Shown here: piece by piece, positions 9,083-17,064 of the stretch
Numbering within the stretch: position 1 is the first letter of the stretch
Layout of the letters: each line of letters starts with the position of its first letter
From: Chitinophaga sp. HK235
GTDB lineage: Bacteria; Bacteroidota; Bacteroidia; Chitinophagales; Chitinophagaceae
Direction: 5' to 3'
Length of the DNA: 64,000 nt
NCBI RefSeq assembly: GCF_018255755.1
Contig: NZ_CP073766.1
Span: 2,108,001-2,172,000 of the forward strand
The notes under the pieces: model-generated
What the model saw: the letters and a program-made list of their open reading frames with translations, nothing else
Told to the model about the DNA's origin: nothing
The model's database searches: none
Translations under genes and position numbers: made by a program

Positions 9083-10612
9083 ATGCACAGTTTCCATTAC
9101 AAAAGGATTACTTTGTTGCTACTGTTGCTGTTTAAAACAGCGTTGATTTTTTCCCAAATAACAAAGGTCTCTACATCTAAGATTCCGGATGAAACATTTT
9201 CTTTCTCTGCACCGGAAGACGAGGGATTTTCCTCAAAAGGCTTAAGCGATATATTTACTTATGTGAAAGAAAAAAAAGTAAATATTCACAGCCTTTTAAT
9301 CGTACGGAATAAGAAGATCGTATTTGATGCCTGTTTTTATCCCTTTCGCTCAAATCTACGGCATGATATAGCATCGTGTACCAAATCAATAACATCCATA
9401 CTTATTGGCATAGCCATAGATAAAGGCTATATTAAGAATGAAGATCAATTGGTTTCATTTTTTTTCCCGGAGATCAAACTAACTGGTAAGGGTTTTGCAA
9501 CATTATCAATCAAAGACCTGCTCACTATGAAGTCGGGTTTTGATTGCGGCTCTTCAAATGAAGATAGTCTCTTCAATGAGTTATTTCCATCTAACAATTG
9601 GCCAGAATTTATTTTCGATATTCCTTTTGTAGATAATCCCGGCCAGCAATTCTCTTATTGCAGTTGCAATTATTACTTGCTGGCTGAAATTATTCACCGG
9701 GCAACCGGATTATCCCCTGAAGATTTTGCCAGAAAGTACCTCTTTAATGATTTAGGAATAAAGTCCATTTATTGGTCGAAAAATAAGAAAGGTATTAATT
9801 ACGGTTGGGGAGATCTTGCCTTAGAACCGCATGATCTTGCTAAAATCGGCCAGCTATTGTTGGACGATGGCAAATGGAACAATAAACCCATTATTTCCTC
9901 AGACTGGGTTAAAAAAGTCAAATCGAAGAACACGGCATTTTCAAATGGAAATGGCTACGGCTATGGTTTTTGGATAGACAAAGACAAGGAGCATGCTTAC
10001 AATGCCGAAGGCAGAGGTTGGCAGAAGATACATATCGACTCCTTAAACAACGCAATTGTCGTAATTACGGCTGGTGGCGTTAATGAAGAGGAGAAGGAAC
10101 GGATTGGTGATATTATTGGTAATGCGCTCCACCTTGATGAAAAATTGAAAAGTGATCCTGTAGCCTTTAATAGCTTAAAAAAAATGGAACTTCAAGCGGC
10201 AACAGCGGTTATTGATTCGCCCGCGTACATTTCCATTGCTAGTGAAAAAGGGAAGTTATTTAATAAAACAATCATTTTCCCAAAGAACAGTTTGGCCATT
10301 AAAAGCGCCGAAATTATTTGGAAAAAAGGGAATCTATCCCTTATGTTAAAACAAACCGGGGAACAAACCGTCATTTATCCTTTAGGAATTGGTACTGCCT
10401 ATAAATTTTATCAAGATGCCCGCTCTGGCCACCTGTATGCGTTAAGAGGATATTGGAAAGCCACCAATGAATTTGAAATCGAGTTTAATATGCTATCAAA
10501 GATTAATAAATACCTGATTGATTTTAAAATTGGCGATAATGGAAACGAGGTTTTGATAAAGGAAGGGACCCATAATATCAATGAAGTTTTTCCGGTGTCA
10601 ATAATGGATTAA
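9083..10612 (+). CDS. secreted serine hydrolase of the beta-lactamase / NylB-like family
   Basis: 509 residues with an N-terminal signal peptide (LLLLLLFKTALIFS). The catalytic SxxK motif is Ser98-Cys-Thr-Lys101 (DIASCTKSIT). The second motif, usually YxN, reads Tyr192-Cys-Ser here (FSYCSCNYYLL), as in 6-aminohexanoate-dimer-hydrolase-like members. The family acts on peptides, amides or esters; the substrate is unknown. About 130 extra residues at the C-terminus form a separate region. The gene follows the LytTR regulator by 33 bp and is visibly more AT-rich than the kinase gene. A strong hairpin ends the unit. Confidence 0.85.
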   Translation: MHSFHYKRITLLLLLLFKTALIFSQITKVSTSKIPDETFSFSAPEDEGFSSKGLSDIFTYVKEKKVNIHSLLIVRNKKIVFDACFYPFRSNLRHDIASCTKSITSILIGIAIDKGYIKNEDQLVSFFFPEIKLTGKGFATLSIKDLLTMKSGFDCGSSNEDSLFNELFPSNNWPEFIFDIPFVDNPGQQFSYCSCNYYLLAEIIHRATGLSPEDFARKYLFNDLGIKSIYWSKNKKGINYGWGDLALEPHDLAKIGQLLLDDGKWNNKPIISSDWVKKVKSKNTAFSNGNGYGYGFWIDKDKEHAYNAEGRGWQKIHIDSLNNAIVVITAGGVNEEEKERIGDIIGNALHLDEKLKSDPVAFNSLKKMELQAATAVIDSPAYISIASEKGKLFNKTIIFPKNSLAIKSAEIIWKKGNLSLMLKQTGEQTVIYPLGIGTAYKFYQDARSGHLYALRGYWKATNEFEIEFNMLSKINKYLIDFKIGDNGNEVLIKEGTHNINEVFPVSIMD

Positions 10613-10617
10613 AAAGA

Positions 10618-10656
10618 GACTAAAGCATGCTGGCGCGCAGGCCAGCATCTTTAGTC
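10618..10656. terminator. bidirectional terminator between convergent genes
   Basis: A 16-bp stem with one bulged C (arms 10618-10634 and 10641-10656, 6-base loop). The right arm contains the stop codon of the minus-strand monooxygenase gene. A-run on the left and T-rich on the other strand. Confidence 0.75.
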
Positions 10657-10950
10657 GGACACAGTGATTTTTTTAGTCAGATATATTTTGGGGGCTTCCT
10701 GTAATTTGTCCTGTGCCAAACCGGCAAATGCCTGGATATAAGGTTGTTGGTTGTGGCTGTCAAGTCCCTCCTGGCTCTTCCATATTTCATAGAAAACAAA
10801 CCGGTTTTCATCTTCGGTTCCCTGATGAAGGTCGTACTGGATGCAGGCTTCTTCCTTTCTGGTTTCCCTGACCATATGCTGTAATACAGCTATGACCTCA
10901 TCGCGGTGTTCCGGCTTAGTTTTGATAATCGCGGTCAAATAGATACTCAT
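10651..10950 (-). CDS. antibiotic biosynthesis monooxygenase (ABM) domain protein, YgiN-like
   Basis: 99 residues with the compact dimeric alpha+beta fold of the ABM/YgiN family (MSIYLTAIIKTKPEHRDEVI, YDLHQGTEDENRFVFYEIW). YgiN acts as a quinol monooxygenase in a quinone redox cycle. The gene overlaps the mdaB-like gene by 4 bp (ATGA), and the same mdaB-ygiN pairing exists in Escherichia coli, which strengthens the call. Cytoplasmic. Confidence 0.85.
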   Translation of the reverse strand: MSIYLTAIIKTKPEHRDEVIAVLQHMVRETRKEEACIQYDLHQGTEDENRFVFYEIWKSQEGLDSHNQQPYIQAFAGLAQDKLQEAPKIYLTKKITVSD

Positions 10951-11561
10951 GATAATTGTTTTTCAAGGGTGAATACTGCTGCTTCCAGATGTCTGAGATA
11001 GTCCTTACGATAATTTTCAACCCGCTCCTGTGTGGCATTTTTTTCCAGATCATGAAAATGGAACCCTTCTATTCTGTCCATGCCCACAAACTGGTTCATT
11101 TTGTGAAACCCGAACAGGACGCCATCATCGACTGATTTTTGATCGAAAAATTCACCGGGCAAGGTAAAAGCTGTATCCGGCGCATTCCAGGAAGTAGTGA
11201 CCATATATTTTTTGCCATGCATCAACCCGCCGGTGCCGTAGTTGATAGCAGGATTTTTCCGGCTTCTTCCGTCGCTGGCATACATCCCGTTTTGATGGCC
11301 TGCTGTAAATACTTCATCGATATATACTTTTAAACGGTTAGGCACCTGGAACCACCATATTGGTGTGTGATAGATGACAATATCTGCCCATTTAAAATTT
11401 TCCACTTCGGCCATTGCATCAAAATCGTCGTTGACATTGGCAACTCTGCATTCAAATCCATTTTGACCCAGGAATTCCGTTGTCCAGTCCGTTAATGAGT
11501 CGTTGAACTTCCCGCCGGAATGTGCGAAAACCTGTCCACCATTGATAATGAATATCTTCAT
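10947..11561 (-). CDS. mdaB: NAD(P)H:quinone oxidoreductase, MdaB-like
   Basis: 204 residues of the flavodoxin-like fold: an N-terminal strand and loop (MKIFIINGGQVFAHSGGKFN), the WADIVIYHTPIWWFQVPNRLK segment that binds flavin and quinone, and FTLPGEFFD. It should reduce quinones by two electrons using NAD(P)H, limiting redox damage. It is the first gene of a two-gene unit with the YgiN-like protein, and the overlap suggests translational coupling. An HxlR- or MarR-type regulator often controls such genes; none is adjacent. Confidence 0.85.
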   Translation of the reverse strand: MKIFIINGGQVFAHSGGKFNDSLTDWTTEFLGQNGFECRVANVNDDFDAMAEVENFKWADIVIYHTPIWWFQVPNRLKVYIDEVFTAGHQNGMYASDGRSRKNPAINYGTGGLMHGKKYMVTTSWNAPDTAFTLPGEFFDQKSVDDGVLFGFHKMNQFVGMDRIEGFHFHDLEKNATQERVENYRKDYLRHLEAAVFTLEKQLS

Positions 11562-11669
11562 TTGTATAATTTTAATTATTGATAGTGCAAATTTCCATCA
11601 CAATTATTTGTCATTAAAATAATTTAAGTTTGGCATCTCTATCAGAAAAATAATATCAATAAAAAAGAA

Positions 11670-11701
11670 AATGGACCAGGCCTCAGAGAGACTGGTCCAT
11701 T
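11670..11701 (-). terminator. rho-independent terminator of the 125-aa gene
   Basis: Perfect 10-bp stem (AATGGACCAG / CTGGTCCATT) with a 12-base loop, followed on the minus strand by TTTTCTTTTTT. It ends the hypothetical gene at 11756-12133. Confidence 0.85.
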
Positions 11702-11755
11702 ATGCTAGTTCAATTTATAATAGCTGGGATGTGCTCTTAAAAGCCCCTTACACAA

Positions 11756-12133
11756 CTATAAAAACATGAGCATAGTATTCCATAGGGCATTCATTGTATA
11801 AGCATTCTTTACCCAAACTTCAGATGATTCGTCTATCTTAACGTACTCATAAACCGCTAACTGTCCCTTGCTCATTGCATTCCTGGTTAATATTGTCTTA
11901 AAATCTTCCAGCGCAATCGTTCCTTCAAAGCCAGTAGCTGTTGAATAGTACAAAGCCTTTTCTCCGATAATTGTATAAACGCCATCCTCTCTTTGAATAC
12001 CTAATAATGCATCATATCCTCTGCCTTTTAAAAGCTGCACAATTTCGGAGTGCTCATCCCGAAAATGATCAGCTGCATTATCTATAAACTTATTACGTTT
12101 TATCCGGGCCTTTACTCCATTTAAATTTATCAT
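11756..12133 (-). CDS. hypothetical protein (125 aa)
   Basis: I do not recognise this family. The protein is soluble, with no signal peptide or membrane segment, starts with a basic stretch (MINLNGVKARIKRNKFIDNA) and has a mixed alpha/beta-looking composition (GVYTIIGEKALYYSTATGFE). It is a single-gene unit with its own strong terminator and stands between the quinone pair and the arsenic operon, on the same strand. The dedicated terminator and intact frame of 125 codons argue that it is a real gene. Confidence 0.6.
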   Translation of the reverse strand: MINLNGVKARIKRNKFIDNAADHFRDEHSEIVQLLKGRGYDALLGIQREDGVYTIIGEKALYYSTATGFEGTIALEDFKTILTRNAMSKGQLAVYEYVKIDESSEVWVKNAYTMNALWNTMLMFL

Positions 12134-12209
12134 CTATTTATAAATTTTTCATGAGAATAAATGCATTGTCCGGGTTACTACTCCCCTATGGCGCTTACTG
12201 GCTGTTGCA

Positions 12210-12623
12210 TTACAGGTTAGCCTCTACGAAGGATCTGGTATAATCTTTAATCAGCTGTCTTACTGCTCTGAACTGCGCCATGATTTCTTCTTCGGTGCCG
12301 GTAGCTTTGGCCGGATCAGGGAAGTTTTCATGGAACTTCTGTGCAGTCGTGGGAAAGAAGGGACATCTTTCCTTTGCGTTGTCACAAACAGTTATCACAA
12401 AGTCAAACGGAATATCACGGTATTCTGTAATATTGTTGGAGGTATGCGCTGAAATATCGATGCCATCTTCCGCCATAGTGGCTACAGCTCTGGGATTGAC
12501 GCCATGTGTTTCAACGCCGGCGCTGTAAACGGCAGCCTTCTCTCCGGCGAAGTGCCTTAAATAACCTTCTGCTATCTGGCTGCGGCAACTGTTGCCCGTA
12601 CAAAGGACCAGGATACTTTTCAT
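12210..12623 (-). CDS. arsC: arsenate reductase, low-molecular-weight phosphatase type
   Basis: 137 residues. The N-terminus has the phosphatase-like P-loop C-x5-R (Cys8 to Arg14 in LVLCTGNSCRS), and the redox relay cysteines are Cys80 and Cys87 (CDNAKERCPFF), so this is the thioredoxin-coupled class. It reduces arsenate to arsenite in the cytoplasm for export by the ACR3 pump encoded just upstream. It is the last gene of the minus-strand unit arsR-arsM-acr3-arsC. Confidence 0.92.
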   Translation of the reverse strand: MKSILVLCTGNSCRSQIAEGYLRHFAGEKAAVYSAGVETHGVNPRAVATMAEDGIDISAHTSNNITEYRDIPFDFVITVCDNAKERCPFFPTTAQKFHENFPDPAKATGTEEEIMAQFRAVRQLIKDYTRSFVEANL

Positions 12624-12653
12624 ATGATAGGTGGTATAAAGTTTTAAAGTTGT

Positions 12654-13730
12654 TTACGCTTTTACAGTGGTGACGGAAGTGCCGTACCACTTTCTCCGGA
12701 GCCAGAAGGCTACATTGACCAATGCAATCAGTGCCGGTACTTCTACCAGTGGTCCGATCACACCGACGAAAGCCTGGCCGGAGTTAATGCCAAATACGCC
12801 GATGGCTACGGCTATTGCCAGCTCAAAGTTGTTGCCCGCCGCGGTGAAGGCGATGGAGGTATTCCTGGAATAGTCCGCCCCCATGGCTTTGCCCAGCAGG
12901 AAACTTACCAGGAACATGATAACGAAATATATCATCAGCGGGATCACTATCCTGATTACGTCGAAAGGTATCTGTACGATCAGTTCTCCTTTAAGACTGA
13001 ACATCACGATGATGGTGAATAACAGGGCTATCAGGGTGATCGGCGAGATGAAGGGAACGAATTTCTCCTGGAACCACTTTTCCCCTTTCCATGCGATAAG
13101 ACTGTAACGGCTGATGATGCCGGCTGCAAAAGGAATGCCCAGGTAGATGCCTACGCTTGTAGCAATTTCTTTAATGGATACGGCCACGGTAATACCTTTC
13201 ATGCCAAAAACAGTTGGCAACCAGGTGATGAATATATAGGCGTATACACTGTATAATAATACCTGGAAGATACTGTTTAAGGCCACCAACCCGGCTGCGT
13301 ATTCCCGGTTACCATCTGCCAGTTCATTCCATACGATCACCATAGCAATACATCTGGCAAGACCGATCAGGATAAGGCCGGTCATATACTCAGGGTATCC
13401 ATGCAGAAACAGTACCGCCAGTATAAACATCAGGATGGGCCCTATTATCCAGTTCAGTATCAGGGAAACAGATAATACTTTAGTATTACGGAATACTTCC
13501 CCCATGTTCTCATATTTCACTTTGGCCAGTGGCGGGTACATCATGAGGATAAGCCCTGTTGCCAGCGGTATGTTGGTGGTACCGGATGAAAAGGAATTGA
13601 TAAATCCGGATGATGATGGAAAGAAGTATCCTATGCTAACGCCGACGGCCATAGCCAGGAATATCCATAATGTGAGGTACCGGTCTAAAAAGCTCAGTTT
13701 TTTGCGCTGAGCCGGATGGCAGTTTTGCAT
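12654..13730 (-). CDS. acr3: ACR3 family arsenite efflux permease
   Basis: 358 residues with about ten membrane helices. The conserved ACR3 motif with a functional Cys (GLARCIAMVIVWNELADGN) and the late helix carrying a Glu (AGNNFELAIAVAIGVFGI) are both present. It exports trivalent arsenite from the cytoplasm, driven by the proton gradient. It lies 30 bp before arsC and 39 bp after arsM in the same direction. Confidence 0.93.
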   Translation of the reverse strand: MQNCHPAQRKKLSFLDRYLTLWIFLAMAVGVSIGYFFPSSSGFINSFSSGTTNIPLATGLILMMYPPLAKVKYENMGEVFRNTKVLSVSLILNWIIGPILMFILAVLFLHGYPEYMTGLILIGLARCIAMVIVWNELADGNREYAAGLVALNSIFQVLLYSVYAYIFITWLPTVFGMKGITVAVSIKEIATSVGIYLGIPFAAGIISRYSLIAWKGEKWFQEKFVPFISPITLIALLFTIIVMFSLKGELIVQIPFDVIRIVIPLMIYFVIMFLVSFLLGKAMGADYSRNTSIAFTAAGNNFELAIAVAIGVFGINSGQAFVGVIGPLVEVPALIALVNVAFWLRRKWYGTSVTTVKA

Positions 13731-13769
13731 GATGTTGTTATTGGTATTTGGATTTTTTCAGATGATCGG

Positions 13770-14609
13770 TCAGCAACAGCCCGGAGCGCAGCAGGCAGCA
13801 TCGGCAGGCTTTTCTGCGTATACAGTGATACTGTATATACCGGTACCGCCGGAGCGGAATGTAGCGATATCCTCGGCGCTCAGGTAGTTGGAAAGAATAT
13901 CATCCGGAATGGAGATGGTCTTTTCTTTCTGAATAGTGATGTTTTTGAAGCCGTTATTTTTGATCATCTCCAGATACTCCTGCCTTTGTACGGCGCCGGA
14001 TACGCAGCCCGCGTACATTTCTGCTGCCTCCCGGATGGTGGCAGGTAATGTGCCCTGTAATACGATGTCAGAAATGCTGAAATGTCCACCGGGCTTCAGT
14101 ACGCGGAAGATTTCGCTGATGACGCCGTTTTTGTTGGGGACCAGGTTCAATACGCAGTTGCTGACAACAACATCTGCTATATTGGCTGTTACAGGCATCT
14201 TTTCAATATCACCCTGACGGAATTCCACATTATTGAAATTCAGCTTCTCCGCATTAGCCCGGGCTTTTTCAATCATGGCCGGCGTGAAATCGATGCCTAT
14301 TACTTTTCCGGTTTCGCCTGTTTCCTGTCTGGCGATGAAGCAGTCGTTGCCCGCACCGGAACCTAAATCGATAACAGTATCTCCCTTTTTGATTTTTGCA
14401 AACTGTGTTGGCAGACCGCAGCCCAGGCCCAGGTCGGCGTCAGGGTTGTAACCTTCCAGTGTAGAGTAGTCATCGCTCATTATGTTGTATACCTCAGTAG
14501 AACAGCAGCCGGAACCACAGCAGGAAGATGCGTTAGTGGCCTTGTCCTGCAAAGCGATTTCACTGTATTTCTGTTTTACCAGCGCTTTCATTTGTTCATC
14601 GGTGGTCAT
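13770..14609 (-). CDS. arsM: arsenite S-adenosylmethionine methyltransferase
   Basis: 279 residues from the ATG at 14609 (a TTG three codons earlier is less likely). The SAM-binding motif is DLGSGAGNDCFIA, followed by GIDFTPAMIEKA and the substrate Cys in VVSNCVLNLV; a further conserved Cys appears in YAGCVSGA. Cysteine clusters at the N-terminus (SSCCGSGCCS) and at the very C-terminus (CCAPGCC) are typical of ArsM. It methylates arsenite to volatile or easily lost methylarsenicals. The palindrome at 14630-14645 lies only 20 bp upstream of its start. Confidence 0.93.
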   Translation of the reverse strand: MTTDEQMKALVKQKYSEIALQDKATNASSCCGSGCCSTEVYNIMSDDYSTLEGYNPDADLGLGCGLPTQFAKIKKGDTVIDLGSGAGNDCFIARQETGETGKVIGIDFTPAMIEKARANAEKLNFNNVEFRQGDIEKMPVTANIADVVVSNCVLNLVPNKNGVISEIFRVLKPGGHFSISDIVLQGTLPATIREAAEMYAGCVSGAVQRQEYLEMIKNNGFKNITIQKEKTISIPDDILSNYLSAEDIATFRSGGTGIYSITVYAEKPADAACCAPGCC

Positions 14610-14629
14610 GTTATACAATTTATTGTATT

Positions 14630-14645
14630 ATTGCAATATTGCGAT
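14630..14645. promoter_or_regulatory. candidate ArsR operator 2 (arsR-arsM gap)
   Basis: ATTGCAATATTGCGAT contains a perfect GCAATATTGC palindrome and matches the site at 15014-15029 at 14 of 16 positions. It sits between arsR and arsM, so ArsR may also control an internal promoter. Inferred from sequence likeness and position. Confidence 0.55.
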
Positions 14646-14664
14646 TGATATATATAAAAATTTT

Positions 14665-14994
14665 TTAGCAGCAGCTACCTTTGGGATCTACCTCTTTAAA
14701 AAAGAGGTTAAAAAGCTCTCTGTACTGTTTCCATACTTTCGGATTGATGCAGTAACACACACTGGCACCTTCGATAGAGCCCTGGATAATGCCGGCTATT
14801 TTCAGTTCTTTCAGGTGTTGGGAGGTAGTCGCTTGTGCCAGGCCCAGCTCGTCTACAAGGTCGCCGCAGACACAGGCATTTTTCTTTACCAGGTATTGCA
14901 GAATGGCAATACGGGCGGGATGAGCAAGTGCCTTGGCCATTGCAGCTATCTCATTCTGTTGTCTGGTGAATAAATCTGTCTTGCTAGCCCCCAT
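14665..14994 (-). CDS. arsR: ArsR family metalloregulator of the arsenic operon
   Basis: 109 residues from the ATG at 14994; the longer frame from a TTG at 15039 would run through the operator-like palindrome, so it is rejected. The winged helix-turn-helix is clear (LAHPARIAILQYLVKKN, GLAQATTSQHLKELKIAG). The metal site ACVCGDL has the two cysteines expected for As(III)/Sb(III) sensing, and the C-terminus ends in GSCC. It should repress its own operon until arsenite binds. Confidence 0.92.
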   Translation of the reverse strand: MGASKTDLFTRQQNEIAAMAKALAHPARIAILQYLVKKNACVCGDLVDELGLAQATTSQHLKELKIAGIIQGSIEGASVCYCINPKVWKQYRELFNLFFKEVDPKGSCC

Positions 14995-15013
14995 GAATAT
15001 GCGTTTTATTATA

Positions 15014-15029
15014 ATCGCAATATTACGAT
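15014..15029. promoter_or_regulatory. candidate ArsR operator 1 (upstream of arsR)
   Basis: ATCGCAATATTACGAT is a near-perfect dyad 20 bp upstream of the arsR ATG. Its close copy at 14630-14645 supports a common binding protein. ArsR family operators are short AT-centred dyads of this kind. Confidence 0.6.
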
Positions 15030-15225
15030 ATATTTCCAAAGGAACAAATTTTTTTTATCCGGCCAATATAAAGCCCCAACAGGACACTCACGGGTTTCAG
15101 GAGGAACGCCATTTGGCAAACATTGGAACCTCTCCCCCTATTGGTTGTAAGTCCTAAACAATTTTCCACATATAATGGATAAGATGTGTTGACATAATTC
15201 ATCCTGTTTTTATACTATCATTATT

Positions 15226-15241
15226 ATAGTTGCAAAACTAT
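15226..15241. promoter_or_regulatory. palindrome upstream of hxlR-type gene
   Basis: ATAGTT - GCAA - AACTAT is a perfect 6-bp inverted repeat about 60 bp before the HxlR regulator start, a plausible autoregulatory operator. Confidence 0.45.
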
Positions 15242-15301
15242 TCTGAGTATGATACATTTGCCATATCTATCAAAACAGATAGGTTCAAAAACGAACTACG
15301 A

Positions 15302-15679
15302 ATGAAAACAGAGTGTATAGGAGACCATGTAAAATTTAACGGGAAAGCATATCCCTGTACTGTTAGTTTAACCATGAATCTGGTTGGAGGAAAATGGAAA
15401 GCCGTTATTCTTTATCATCTTAAAGACGGAGAAAAAAGATATAATGAACTCCGTAAAGAGATACCTTCCATTACGGAAATGACGTTAAGTCTGCAATTGA
15501 AACAATTGGAAAAAGACGGATTGATAACAAGAAAGGTGTTTGGCAAAAAACCTCCGGTCAAAGTCGTTTACGACTTAACCAGATTGGGCAAAAGCCTTGT
15601 ACCAGTGCTGGACGCCATCACCCAATGGGGTAACAAAGCGGTGACAGATAATGGAGAATTTGTACATGGTTCGTTATAG
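15302..15679 (+). CDS. HxlR family transcriptional regulator
   Basis: 125 residues from the ATG at 15302 (a TTG 24 codons upstream is inside the palindrome and is not used). The winged helix of the HxlR family is evident: CTVSLTMNLVGGKWKAVIL, then YNELRKEIPSITEMTLSLQL and KKPPVKVVYDLT. These regulators usually respond to quinones, aldehydes or redox stress through cysteines; two cysteines are near the N-terminus here. There is no divergent target next to it, since arsR lies head-to-head with its own operator. It could act on the mdaB pair nearby, but that is speculation. Confidence 0.88.
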   Translation: MKTECIGDHVKFNGKAYPCTVSLTMNLVGGKWKAVILYHLKDGEKRYNELRKEIPSITEMTLSLQLKQLEKDGLITRKVFGKKPPVKVVYDLTRLGKSLVPVLDAITQWGNKAVTDNGEFVHGSL

Positions 15680-15859
15680 ACGGTTGCCTCAGGATTCATG
15701 CTGTATAACATCTCTCTACTATACCTATAAAATAAAAATAATTATTAATCTGAATTATTATAGCAGTTATACATGGTAATTTCACTGCTCAACCTATAAA
15801 CACTTTGTAAATAACTGATCACTCGAAACCCGATTTTTAAATTCCCTCAAGACAAAGCT

Positions 15860-16981
15860 ATGAGCATTAATTCCATCTACATTGGAGGCGGCATCGCCGT
15901 ACTCCTGCTACTTGGCGCATGTACCAAGCAATTAAAAAACGATCTTTCCGATTCTTCAAAAGAAAAGCTCTCTGCCGGTGTGGCAGCGGCAGCAGCACCT
16001 GATCCGGACGGATTAAAGCTCCACACTTTCCTGAGAGCAAATGGTCCGGCATTTGAAACCTACACTGTAGACCTCCAGCGGAGCGCTTCCTTTACCACCA
16101 AAAGTGGCAGGCAGTATACCATTACTGGTAATTCACTGGTAAGACCTGATGGCAGCTCCGCTCTCGGTACCATCACTTTCTCCGTAAAGGAAATTAGTGA
16201 TGCTGCAGGTATGATCTTCGCGGACAGACCTACCGCCACCAACACAGGCGCGCCACTGGAATCCTACGGCGAATTTTTCGTTTCAGCCAAACAGGGTACA
16301 ACACCGCTCCAATTACGTAAAGACAGCGCCATCAAGGTTCAGGCAGCTGCCAAACCAGTTGACCAGCGCATCCCGATGTGGAACGGTGATACCTCTATCA
16401 CCATCAACACCTCTGGTTACAATTATGTAAACCAGCTCATCACTTTATCTACTACCATTAGCGCAAACAAGGGCGTAGACTGGCAGCAAGTAACCAATCC
16501 GGCTTCTGCATATGCACTGTTTGATGGCACCAATGGTACCCTCAACTTCAGACTGGACAGCCTGATCAAATGGACCAACTGCGATAGGTTAATGAGTCTT
16601 CCAAACCCCAAAACCACCGTACTGGCCTACTTCAACTCCAATTACAATCCCGCTACCAGTACCAGCTTTAGCGGCGAAGAGCCAACCATGCTGTACTTCA
16701 AACCTACTGGTGTCAATAGCATCATCAAATTCTATAATACCATCTTCACTCCGCCAGCAGGCTTTGAAGGTTTCCTGAGCTATCAGAACACCATCCCTGT
16801 AGGACAGAGCGGCACTTTCCTTGCCATCTCTTCTATTGGCGGTCAATTCTATGCCGAGCAGAAAACAGTAACTATCAGCGCCCCTGCTCCAGGCAACAAT
16901 TACACTACAGTAACTTTCAATCCGGTTCCTGTTAGTGCGAGCACACTGGTTTCACTGATCACGAGCATGAACACCAAGTAA
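15860..16981 (+). CDS. putative lipoprotein of unknown function
   Basis: 373 residues with a lipoprotein signal (GGIAVLLLLGAC, Cys at about residue 21), so it should be membrane-anchored in the periplasm or at the outer membrane. The body is rich in Ser, Thr and Asn with beta-strand character (SGRQYTITGNSLVRPDGSSA, GTITFSVKEISDAAGMIF). I do not recognise a domain with a known activity. It is a monocistronic unit with a terminator 14 bp after the stop. Confidence 0.75.
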   Translation: MSINSIYIGGGIAVLLLLGACTKQLKNDLSDSSKEKLSAGVAAAAAPDPDGLKLHTFLRANGPAFETYTVDLQRSASFTTKSGRQYTITGNSLVRPDGSSALGTITFSVKEISDAAGMIFADRPTATNTGAPLESYGEFFVSAKQGTTPLQLRKDSAIKVQAAAKPVDQRIPMWNGDTSITINTSGYNYVNQLITLSTTISANKGVDWQQVTNPASAYALFDGTNGTLNFRLDSLIKWTNCDRLMSLPNPKTTVLAYFNSNYNPATSTSFSGEEPTMLYFKPTGVNSIIKFYNTIFTPPAGFEGFLSYQNTIPVGQSGTFLAISSIGGQFYAEQKTVTISAPAPGNNYTTVTFNPVPVSASTLVSLITSMNTK

Positions 16982-16994
16982 TCAGGTACAATAA

Positions 16995-17026
16995 AATAGC
17001 CGTTAACAGGTTGATTAACGGCTATT
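16995..17026. terminator. bidirectional terminator
   Basis: Perfect 12-bp stem (AATAGCCGTTAA / TTAACGGCTATT), 8-base loop, followed by CTTTCT. It separates the convergent lipoprotein and oleate hydratase genes. Confidence 0.8.
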
Positions 17027-17064
17027 CTTTCTACTATGATTTTACAATTTTTTTTCTAAAACAC

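Noticed and set aside
14665..15039. ArsR with 15 extra N-terminal residues from a TTG
   Set aside because: The extension would be encoded by the operator-like palindrome and is not conserved-looking.
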